Of a DNA stretch of 64,000 nucleotides, positions 55,229-64,000 are shown piece by piece; position 1 is the stretch's first letter; every line of letters starts with the position of its first letter. The translations under genes and the position numbers were made by a program. The notes beneath the pieces are model-generated. The model made no database searches. It saw only the letters and a list, made by a program, of their open reading frames with translations, and was not told the DNA's origin. The DNA is from Nectonema munidae (lineage: Eukaryota; Nematomorpha; Nectonematoida; Nectonematidae): contig JAUIRK010001006.1 of assembly GCA_030549495.1 (NCBI GenBank), positions 417,501 to 481,500 of the forward strand, in the 5' to 3' direction.

Positions 55229-57061
55229 ATGGATAAATTAAATATATTAAGAAAGTTTTTGAAACTTTCAAACAAGTCATGTTCCAGCACTGATAATTTT
55301 ATTATCTAATGATTAATTTTTATCGGAAAAATTTAAGATAGCAGTTTCCATTCCAAAAAACTCCACTTATTTGTCACCAAGAATACAAAATGAAATATGC
55401 ATCTTTAAAAAGTTTTGTTCTACAAAAAATAATACTTGAAATCAATAACTCAACATATCTGTCATTGAAAGCTGATGGAACAAAAGATATAAGTGAAAAA
55501 GAATGCCTGTCAATTGTAAGTAGTTTAATGGGGTGCTCATTTTCATTGAATCCTTTTCTTTTGTGTAAGGTGTTGTTGAGATTTTTGAAAGGAAAGACCG
55601 TAAAGGAAGCATTAATTAGCATGATCTATCTGAAAGAATGTGATGCATCTTCTATCAGCACCGCAATTCTAGACATTCTTGATGAGTGTAAAATTCAAAA
55701 ACACAAAATTATGAGTCAATGCTATGATGGCGCTTACGTGATCTTAGGTAATATATTAACAGGCAAGAAAAATGGAGTCCAAGAAAAAATCAGTGAAGCA
55801 CTTGAAAGATACATTCCTTATATTCATTGTATAAACCATCAGCTTCACTTAGTTATCACTGTATCTTCCCGTCATAATAAACCATATTGAATTTCTTTTA
55901 TCATTATTGACCAGGCTTTACAAGTTCACGAAAAAGGTTAAAGTTAAAACTTTTTTCAGTAAACAATTCAAAAAATTTATTCCAACAAGATGGACATCAT
56001 ATTATGAAGTTGTTAATTCATTGATAAAAAATTATTGAAAAATAATATCTTCTCTGGAAAAAGTAAAAAATAGTTCTGATCTAGATGTTTCTTTCGAAGC
56101 AAGTCTTCATACTTTAAAAGACGATTGTAATGATTATGATTGAAAAGTTTCTTAGTGTAATGAAGCCTGCTAATGACTACCTCCAAGTAAACTACATTTT
56201 CGAAGTTACATGAATAGTGTGTGCACTATACTAATTAATTTAGAAAGAGGATAATAATAATTATTGGGATAAGTTTGGTAGATTATTTGGTGAAAGTTTT
56301 GTTAGAATTCAAAGATGACGAAAACGAATTTGATTTATTAATCAAGAAAATGAGATTTTATGTTGACAATTCCAGTTCCACAGATAATATTTTTGATATT
56401 TTCAATGATAATGCAGAAAAAAACAGAACATTTCGTATTCTCTACGATGAAACCTTACAATTGATTCTAGAGGAATTTGACAACAGGTTTGGTTTTCGAC
56501 AAATGTTCATCCTTAATTGTTTTTTTTCAGGTTTAATGAAATGAAATAAATGAGTTTAAGAAATGAAATAAATAAACTTTCATATTTATCCCTTAAAAGT
56601 GTAGGATTTTTGGAATATGAAAAACTGAAACCTTTTATATCCCATCTACAAATATATCTCAGCAGATTTTTTCGGAACTTAAAGTTGGAAAAGAATATAT
56701 TAAAAAAAGATACAGAAAAAATCTAACGTTATTGGTGTTTTTGAAGTACTTGAATCAGTTAAAGAAGCATTTCCTAACATATATAAACTATATTATATAT
56801 GAAGGTATTTTAAAGCAATTTTGTATTATGTAAAATGACTCTTATTCTCTTTCAGGCCTTTTTACGGTAGGTTCGAGTACAGCAGTTTGTGAAAGAAGTT
56901 TTTCAACCTTGAACAGGATTATGACCCCTCTTAGAAAATCCATGACTCCATCTAGAAGAAACAATTTAATATTTCTTTCTTTTATGAAAGAATATACTAA
57001 AAAAATTGAGATAGAAAAATTCATAATTTTTTTTTCAAATAAAAGAAGACTTACGTTTTAA
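55229..57061 (+). mobile_element. hAT transposase (ZMYM/52-kDa-repressor type), decayed
   Basis: It starts near ATG 55229 (MDKLNILRKFLKLSNKSCSS). The frame 55390-55890 carries the first catalytic Asp in LKADGTKDISEKECLSIVSS, then CYDGAYVILGNI and YIPYIHCINHQLHLVIT, the classic hAT order. 56275-56544 reads RILYDETLQLILEEFDNRFG. The dimerisation domain at 56868-57061 reads VGSSTAVCERSFSTLNRIMT then LRKSMTPSRRNNLIFLSF, ending at TAA. A CTCTTTCAG acceptor-like site stands just before this last block, so the original gene may have had an intron. Frame changes occur between blocks. Confidence 0.85.
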
Positions 57062-57336
57062 AGAAGTCATCAATTTCTTACTTTTTTGTTTTTCAAGTTA
57101 AAAACTTTTTGCAAAATTATATAAATTTTAGAAAAAAATTTTCTCATTTGTTGTTAGGCAAACTTTTTCTTTTCAAGTAATGAAGATCTCTTTTTTTTTG
57201 GTGTTGTTAGTTTTTGTTGCCAAATAAATTCAGAAGCTGAAAAGGGAGGTAAGAATTGCAACCGTTACTGATTGGAATAAACTTAACTAATAAGTTTTTG
57301 AAATAGTTAAAACTTTTTTAAATTAATTAGACTCCA

Positions 57337-57765
57337 GTGAGAAAGAAGGAGCTATATATAAGTCCTCATTGTGGACGTTAAGCTTAATAGGCCGGGAGTT
57401 AAAGTTTACATTAAGCTTAATTAAGAATGAAATAGAATAGACAAGAGAGGAGTAGGAATTCAGAAAAATGTGTTGTCTTTTTTGGAAGACGCTTGAAAGT
57501 TCAAGGATGTGCGCCCCTGAATCAATCACATTTTCTTCATATAAACATCGCAGGGTGTCAAGTAGACTCTTTGCCTTCAGACTACATTCACTCATATAAA
57601 ACTCTCCAACCTTCAGCTATTTGTTTTCAGTTGTTTTCTCTATCAATCAAATATCCTTTCACCAATTCCTGTAATGTGCCTGATAGACTACTTCATTTTC
57701 AAATGAAAAGCCTATTCGCACCCCCCCCCCCCCCCTCCCAATAATTTTGAGGATGTGCGCCCCTG
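57337..57765. repeat. Composite dispersed repeat, copy 2
   Basis: It matches 16651-17308 in the same orientation, without that copy's 220-base internal extra. It has a run of fifteen C at 57721-57735 before the AATAATTTTGAGGATGTGCG CCCCTG end. A second such terminus lies inside near 57519. Confidence 0.8.
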
Positions 57766-57829
57766 AAGTAGCACTACTACTATCCAAGTCCTCGACTATT
57801 TTTGTCGCTTTAATATACAGCTTTCTGTC

Positions 57830-58450
57830 ATGAAACAAAAACTTTGTAAAAAGTGTGCGAAAAATGGGCACTTTAATAAATTCGGCCTTTCTCAAAATTG
57901 TGCATTTTAGAATGTTTTAATTTAGGGCATTCGGAAACTGATTGTAATGAATTAAGAATAAAATGTATAATTGCAAGGGTAAACATTCTTTTGATTATGA
58001 AAAATGTTCAAAATTTAAAAAAAAGTGTGAATCTTCCAAAATTTTCCATTTAAATATCTTCAACTCACTTATATAAGATATATGAAGGCTTCTATCGTAA
58101 ATATAAATTTTAGAAAATGGAGAATTGCTTAGAATAATTTTCTTATATTTCTAGAAAAATATCCTCACGATATCGTTTCACATCTTCTTGTTATCAATGA
58201 TTCTAACTTTCGTCATCAACGTTGGGACATGAAATTAAATGCCAAAAGGTCCCTTGATTAATTCTATTGAATATAAATTAAACCTTATCGATAATAGTAA
58301 GAAACCTACTTTTCAAAGCCTTAGATCAGACTGTCTTTTTCTCATATTGACTTCACATTTTGTAATAACAAGGTGAAAAAAAAATTTAAAAAGGGAAGTT
58401 CTGGAAGTATCCAGTCTTTCTGATCACTTCTTTATTCGAGCTACCTGTAC
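57830..58450 (+). mobile_element. LINE fragment: ORF1 zinc knuckles and endonuclease piece
   Basis: 57840-58020 reads, across frames, LCKKCAKNGHFNKFG, ECFNLGHSETDCNELRIKC and INCKGKHSFDYEKCSKFK, zinc-knuckle-like Cys/His segments typical of LINE ORF1. 58190-58440 reads VINDSNFRHQRWDMKLNAK and SLSDHFFIRATC, the APE endonuclease GDFNAHH-like and SDH-x-x-I motifs. The order is correct for a Jockey/R1-type LINE, but everything between and after is missing. Confidence 0.65.
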
Positions 58451-58499
58451 CAATACAAGCTTACAAATTTTTTCAGAACGAGAATAAAGTGAATGAAGA

Positions 58500-58810
58500 G
58501 ACAACGAGCTATGAGACAATTTTACATACACTTTCAAAACTTTTTATTGAATCAGAATTAAATGATTTGGCAAAAGATCTTAAACTCTCTAAAGAAAATG
58601 CAGTTGCTTGGCTCTAGACTCAAAAAGAAAAACGTTTTAGCTAACAGGACTCAAGTTCTATTGTAGAGTGTCTTTTCTGCTCTCAATAGAATTTACACCT
58701 CTTATCGTAGATTGATGACTCCCTATAGAAAAGCTCAACTTACACTTTTAAATTATGAAAAAAAAATAACTAATTCTAATACTTTAAAAAGTATGGCTTG
58801 AAAATACTAA
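58500..58810 (+). mobile_element. Mosaic of repeat-protein fragments
   Basis: 58545-58640 reads ESELNDLAKDLKLSKENAVA and then LKKKNVLANRTQ. I recall this as the N-terminal block of the same unnamed repeat protein whose later part is at 42809-43075. 58675-58790 reads FSALNRIYTSYRRLMTPYRK and AQLTLLNYEK, a hAT dimerisation-domain end like the one at 56900. The two may be parts of one element or two insertions. Confidence 0.45.
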
Positions 58811-58959
58811 AAAGTTACCTATATAAACACTTGTTTATAATTTTTTAATAAATTTTGTTATTTTTTTACACTTTTTCTTAATCTGACTTTAATTTCATTA
58901 TCCAAAGCCCTATTTATATTTTGTGATGGTAAATCAATCAAAAAAATAATACATTTTTT

Positions 58960-58991
58960 GCCCCCATGGATGAAAGCTGGCTGCGCCTCTG
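58960..58991 (-). mobile_element. hAT terminus, right side
   Basis: Inverted, this reads CAGAGGCGCAGCCAGCTTTC. It resembles the left terminus at 54314 (CAGTGGCGTAGTTAGGC) at about 10 of 16 positions, so it may close that element. The flanks CTTCTCTC and GTCTCAAG are not a duplication. Confidence 0.4.
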
Positions 58992-59619
58992 GTCTCAAGT
59001 ACCTCAAAGATGACAACATAGCTGGTATAGGTATATATATATATATACTCTTGTATCTTCAACATTTGTAAACCCCTCTAAACTTTTTTGATATATCTTT
59101 GCATGCAAACCTAATTTAGTATTTTAGAATAATTCTCATATTTTATTCATAATATCCGCAAGTATATCTACTCTTTTTTATTCTATTTTTTTCTTCCTCG
59201 ATATTTTTCATATAACTTAGCGGTTAAGACATTCGATGTATCAATAAAATTGATAGTTTTAAGCGATTTGTATTAACTTTTTAGTGAATTTTTTTTTGAA
59301 TACTTAAATAAATTTTCCTTTATCGCAGAATCCATCATAAACAAAAAAATAAAAAAGTGCTTAATTTTTCAAAATTATAATTAATACTCTTACAACAAAA
59401 AGTTCATTTCGTATATTTTTAGGAAAAAAAACCATTAATAAAGCAGAGTGAAATAGTGAAGGATACTAAAAAAGAATACTAAAATAAAAATCGAAAATAT
59501 TTTTGAATTTTTCACAATTGTGACTCGTTTATAGGGCTTTCTTAAAGTCAAATGATTAACTAATAGTATTAATACTTTTTTATTATTTTATATCCCTGAT
59601 ACTTATAAAGTATAAAGGA
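58992..59619. other. AT-rich spacer with a short TA microsatellite
   Basis: A (TA)n run stands near 59034-59046. No gene was recognised. Confidence 0.4.
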
Positions 59620-59765
59620 CGTGAGTAGGGTGGTTAGATGCTGGATTTAAGAACTCAAGGTCTTGGGTTCGATCCCCCATCAAGCCTACTTTCCTCATAG
59701 TTCGATACAAGCGGTGCAATTGTACCTTCTCGATGAAAACACCCTATGGTACCTTTACCTTTATG
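59620..59765 (+). repeat. tRNA-derived SINE
   Basis: The A-box-like GAGTAGGGTGGTTAGATGCT (59623 on) and the B box GGTTCGATCCC (59666-59676) are at tRNA-like spacing. The tail GTTCGATACAAGCGGTGCAA and CCTTCTCGATGAAAACACC is shared with the copy at 25800-25885, which shows a real dispersed family. Confidence 0.75.
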
Positions 59766-59959
59766 AAACTTATATTTTTTTTCCTACAATAAAAACTTTG
59801 CATTATTAAATAAATTTTCTTTTAAATTTTTTAAAATTGTTTTTATTTTTCTCAACTTTAAAAATCGCGCTTCCTTACTATTTGATCTATCCTCTCATTT
59901 ATCTGCTTCGGCGAAAATGTTATATCAGCTTTTCTTGAAATCAATGTTAGTTCCTGATG

Positions 59960-60978
59960 GAACATATAGATAAATTAAAAGATCTTTTGGGTAAAATTGA
60001 CACTCTTTTTAAAAAATAAAATAAAGTCTAGTCTTTCTCAAATTATTTCCGAATTTAATGAAAAAGATTCATTCAATTCCAAACTTTGTGATATAGACAA
60101 TAATCTAAAAACTGTTTTAAATAGTTTGGGCTCAATTAAAATCTTCACCTTTCCTAATACTGAAAAAAGCTTAGATAAATGTTCGATTTTTGATAAAAAA
60201 TTTTCTAATGTCAAATCCGATAATAAAACTTATTCTGACGCTGTGAAAAAATCAAATTTTCTTAAAGTTAAATTCGATAAACACGAAGATTGTCTTGAGT
60301 TAAAGAAGTTTTCCAATACCGCTTTATCTAAAGTTAAAGTAAAAAATTTGAAAACTACTAAAAATGCTTTGATGTTTACATTTCTTAATTCTACTTTGTT
60401 AGAAAACGCTAATGAATATTTTGAAAACAAAATAAAAGATGATAAAACTGTGCGTATAACTCGAAATCCTATTTTTAATTCAAAAATTATGATAAACAAT
60501 CTTAAAAGTGATCTGAAAGATGACGAAATTTTAAGTTTAATATATGATAAAAATGAATACATCAAGAAATCGATAGATACTGGAAAGCTTTTTAAAATTC
60601 TTTTTTAATTAATGCTAAAACTAATATAAAATTTATGATTTTCATGGTTGATCCTGAAATTAGGTCTTTAATTAAATGTAATAGTGATAATTTGTTCATT
60701 GGGTATAAATGTCATCATACTTTTTTTCTTTCAAACAATGTAATATTTGTTGTAAATATGGTCATAACTCCACATCTTGTAAATCTTCCAATTCACCAAC
60801 GTGTAAGTTTTGCTCTGGTTCTCATCTATCAAGTGTGTGCCCTGATATGTCTAATAAAGACATGTACAAATGTACCAACTGTATCCTTAAAAAAATCAGC
60901 TGTTTTAATCATAATTCTTTTGATGCTATATGCCCCATTCGAAAAAGTCAATATAATTTTGTTAAAAACAAATTATAG
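59960..60978 (+). mobile_element. LINE ORF1 with zinc knuckles, frameshifted
   Basis: ORF1 begins near the ATG at about 59960 (MEHIDKLKDLLGKIDTLF) and shifts frame to a lysine- and asparagine-rich, coiled-coil-like segment to 60608. This includes KTYSDAVKKSN and the SKIMINNLKSDLKDDEIL block usual in LINE ORF1. At 60642-60700 VDPEIRSLIKC-SDNLFIGY continues it. At 60709-60978 three Cys/His knuckles follow: QCNICCKYGHNSTSC, TCKFCSGSHLSSVCP and YKCTNC...NHNSFDAICP. These nucleic-acid-binding knuckles identify the ORF1 class. At least two frame changes are present. Confidence 0.8.
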
Positions 60979-60983
60979 TTATA

Positions 60984-61916
60984 ATGATTATACATCGAAT
61001 GCCAATAATGAATAATTTTTTTGACAATTGCTCAGTTTTTTCCAACATTGATTTTAACTTTTTTACTATTGATAGCCTTAAAAATTTCTTATATTCTCAT
61101 AAAAATGGAGCGTCTTCATGTGATCTTTCAGTCTTCCATCTTAATTGTCGTAGCTTGGACAAAAATTATGATGAAATTAAATTATTGATTGATGAAATAG
61201 GTTCTTCTAAAATTGACATATTTGCTCTTACGGAAATATGGAAACCTAGATGTAACAATGATATAGATGGATATTACTTTATTTGTTCTGAGCGTAAGCA
61301 AGGTAGGGGTGGTGGGTTAGGTCTTTACGTTGATAATAAGTATGCATTCAATCTAGTTTGTAATAATCTTACTTTCACTTCTTTTGAAGTCATGATTGTT
61401 GATGTTTCAAATTTTAGAATTATTATAATCTACAGACCTCCTTGTCTAGACTGCAAGCTATTTTTATTAGAATTAGAAACATTATTTTTAAACACCGATG
61501 CTAAGAAAAATACTCTCATTTTAGGAGACTTTAATTAAGATTTGAACAAGTTTGAGATTTGCAGAAATGTTTCTAATTTTTACAATTTAATGTATGAAAA
61601 AAGTTTTTATCCCTGCATTTTAGGTCCAACTCGTTTTGGTAAATTAACTTCAAGCTGCATTGATAATATTTTTTCTAATTTTAGTTGTACTGGTAATATT
61701 TCAGGTAACATAGCTTTGGATATCTCTGACCATCTTCCCAATTATATTGTGTGCAAAAATTACTTTAAAAATGTCAATCACTTTAATTTAAATGATGAAT
61801 ACTGCAGAATATATAATAACACAAATTTTAAGAATTTTTATTTAAACTTGTATATAGAAGATTGGCTCATTCACATTAATAAAGGTGCAAATGAGTATTA
61901 TGATGAAATAACCTAG
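60984..61916 (+). mobile_element. LINE ORF2 APE endonuclease domain
   Basis: The frame is continuous except for one in-frame TAA at 61536-61538. Motifs in order are LSVFHLNCRSLDKNYDEI, IFALTEIWKP, RKQGRGGGLGLYVDN, IIIIYRPP, LILGDFN (stop) DLNKF, SFYPCILGPTR, SCIDNIFSNF and ALDISDHLPNYIV. These match the CR1/L2-type APE endonuclease with its Asn, Glu, Asp, Asn and terminal SDH residues. It starts 6 bases after ORF1 ends. The frame stops at 61916, and the reverse transcriptase is not in place downstream, so the element is truncated. Confidence 0.88.
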
Positions 61917-62290
61917 CCTATTTTACCCACAAAGAGTATAGCTTCAAATCTTGTACATTCGATCAACATTTTTCATTTCAAAAATAATTTTAAATTTATT
62001 AGAAAAACATTATACTTACCTATACTTCTGACCCATAAAAAGTAAAAAATATATATTAATTTTCGACAGTTTTCTTTAACTATGAAATTTTAAAATGTAA
62101 AAAATCATATTTTACCTGTGTGAATATAAAATATTGAAAAAATATTATATAAATTAAGAACTTTAATTATTATTGGTATTTTTTGAAACTAGATAAAACT
62201 TGACTGACCTCACATAAAAGCAGATTTTGGAAAAATGAAAATATATTTATTTGTATAACCTAGCCTATGTTAACCACAAAGAGTATACCT
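61908..62290 (+). repeat. Imperfect 33-bp direct repeat 348 bp apart
   Basis: ATAACCTAGCCTATTTTACC followed by CACAAAGAGTATA at 61908 recurs as ATAACCTAGCCTATGTTAAC and CACAAAGAGTATA at 62256. The second copy starts a short frame (62251-62472) that resembles the linker before a LINE reverse transcriptase, with a KKVVRNFLKNLDQIFRSKV segment. This could be a local duplication inside the LINE or an insertion with a long target duplication. Confidence 0.6.
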
Positions 62291-62576
62291 TTCCAATGAT
62301 ACCATTTTCATTTAATTTTTTTTTTAAAATCTTCACATTATGCTTCAATAAAAAGGTGGTCCGTAATTTTTTGAAAAATTTAGACCAAATTTTTCGAAGT
62401 AAAGTCCATTTATTAAAATTTTTTAAAACTTTTGCAAAAATAAATTATTCTAGAGTATGTAGCAAACGATAATCTTTCTAATTATATATATATCATGAAA
62501 AAGAAATATTGAAAAACAGTTTAATTCTTTCTGCAAATCAAACAAGTAAAAATTTTCAAAAAGTAAAAAGTAGTAT

Positions 62577-62818
<242 letters not shown>

Positions 62819-62869
62819 TATATTACATAAACATTTTAACCAATCATATAGTTTTTATGAAATAAAACT

Positions 62870-63129
62870 GCAATTTCAAAGTTAAGTTTTTTGAACTTTT
62901 AGGTAGAATTTTTAAAATGTGGCTTTCAATATGTATGTAAAATATTTTTTGAAAATTTTTATTTTAAGTATATTTTTTAAGCATTTTACGATTTACACAT
63001 TTAAATATATAATAAGGCTGGTAAGTTCTGGCAAGTTGTCTCCCCGGAGGTCTTGCCAGACCTCTGATATAGTAAGTAAAATGTATATATTTATATTATA
63101 TGTATATTATTAACAATATGTAATTATGG
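62870..63129. other. AT-rich spacer with a short hairpin
   Basis: CTGGCAAG near 63028 and CTTGCCAG near 63051 form an 8-bp inverted repeat around a GC-rich loop (TTGTCTCCCCGGAGGT). A similar TTGCCAGACC occurs near 36741. Confidence 0.4.
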
Positions 63130-64000
63130 CTATGAAAGAAAATGATAACAAAAATAGTATGACTTATCTAGGCAAATAGAGTTGTATTCATTGATGAGCA
63201 TTCTTTTGAACTTGTTTTTAAAAACATGAATATTATCGGAAAAAGAAAGATTGTGAGAGAACATCAAGTTGACAAGTTTTGCAAATCTGTAGCAGGGAGA
63301 CTTGTTTGATTTGAAGAGGTTGAAACGTTGGAGAACTAGAAAATTACCATTGCGTAGTTGATGGTTGGAAATCTCATTTTTGGGAGTAAACCATGAACGG
63401 AAAGTTTCAGGGAATGATTTGTTGATGAATTTGAAAAAAAACAGAAGATTAGTTTTATATATATCGTAAAATTTGAGTATATGATGTTCAAAAAATAACA
63501 TATTTGTGTGATAAATATAAGGTTTATTAAAAAGAAATCTAAGAATTATTTTCTGTGAGGAAATTAATTTACCATTTAAATAATGTCCATAATTTACAAT
63601 GCTATACGTTAGATTTGGAAGATACAAGGTTTTATATAATGGAAGCTTAGATTGAATAGGAAATATACTTCTACATTGTTTAATTTTACCAATAATGCCG
63701 TTCGCTTTACTTATAATATGTTCATTGTGAGCTTTCCAATTCAAACTTCTATCAATAATTAGTCCTAGAAAATTAAATTTGGAGACAAACTCAAAATTAA
63801 ATTTATAATTACTGATCTGTGAGAAATTAAAAAAATTGCTTTGCATTTAATCATGTTTACATTCACATTGCACATTTTTTATGTCATTAATAAATATAAG
63901 GAAAAGCAAAGCAACCCTAATCGATCCCTGAGGAACACCACACGTGAGTATTTATTTTAATTCTATTTACAATTATTAGTAAGTTCTATTAGAGTTGGTA
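63130..64000 (-). mobile_element. LINE reverse transcriptase, C-terminal part, runs off the window
   Basis: From the right edge the minus strand gives GVPQGSI...LLFLIFINDI (near 63950-63890) and a short decayed stretch. A clean 238-residue frame (63846-63130) follows with KFNFLGLIIDRSLNWKAHNE, then LPLYKTLYLPNLTYSIVNYG and a C-terminal end FKRMLINEYNSICL. The segment with the catalytic (F/Y)ADD box, normally between FINDI and FLGL, is missing, so this copy has an internal deletion. The long open C-terminal frame suggests a fairly recent copy. It opposes the LINE 5' half at 59960-61916. Confidence 0.85.

Overview
This is AT-rich eukaryotic nuclear DNA from an invertebrate, most likely an arthropod. 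The evidence is short GT-AG introns, a host gene split over 14.6 kb, and a dense, mixed population of decayed LINEs, hAT, piggyBac, mariner and pogo elements. The style of the mariner and hAT remnants suggests a crustacean such as a caligid copepod, but that is an impression from memory and not proven. I saw no LTR retroelement, Polinton, CRISPR array or bacterial-type operon.

Host genes. The clearest is a complete four-exon MOB1-type kinase-activator gene on the minus strand (coding 48920 to 34294). Its splice junctions all join in phase and give a 222-residue protein with the zinc-binding Cys/His set. Its three introns (3.7, 8.5 and 1.8 kb) are largely transposon debris. A second host locus is the 5' part of a secreted DM13-domain (Skeletor-like) gene on the plus strand (exons 19791-20073 and 20130-20202).

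Layout. 1-2311: two LINE remnants. 4344-8247: a nearly full-length LINE on the minus strand with endonuclease, reverse transcriptase, RNase H and a (TACC)n tail. 8623-11256: a hAT transposase remnant split by a 2040-bp piggyBac element with TTAA duplications. 12652-13290: a tandem array of about 140 bp units. 13967-17440: stacked hAT elements, with a 195-bp MITE and a dispersed composite repeat inside. 18.4-24.1 kb: a SINE, a MITE, the DM13 exons and several hAT transposase ends. 24.1-33 kb: mostly unrecognised AT-rich DNA with a SINE, a mariner and a hAT MITE. 33581-33990: a large fold-back. 34.2-48.9 kb: the MOB1 gene. 49.3-59 kb: a hAT, a second piggyBac with matching 15-bp ends, and a mosaic of hAT, LINE and repeat pieces. 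59.6-64 kb: a SINE, a LINE 5' half, a 242-bp (TAG)n microsatellite and an opposing LINE 3' half that runs off the window.

Apart from the two host genes the window reads as a record of nested transposition. Several insertions can be ordered in time: piggyBac into hAT, MITE into hAT, and MITE beside a SINE. I did not find a coherent new multi-gene system. The most unusual items are the MOB1 paralog with a divergent N-terminal hinge, the frame-perfect piggyBac insertion, the composite repeat family, the fold-back, and a recurrent protein family whose superfamily I cannot name.
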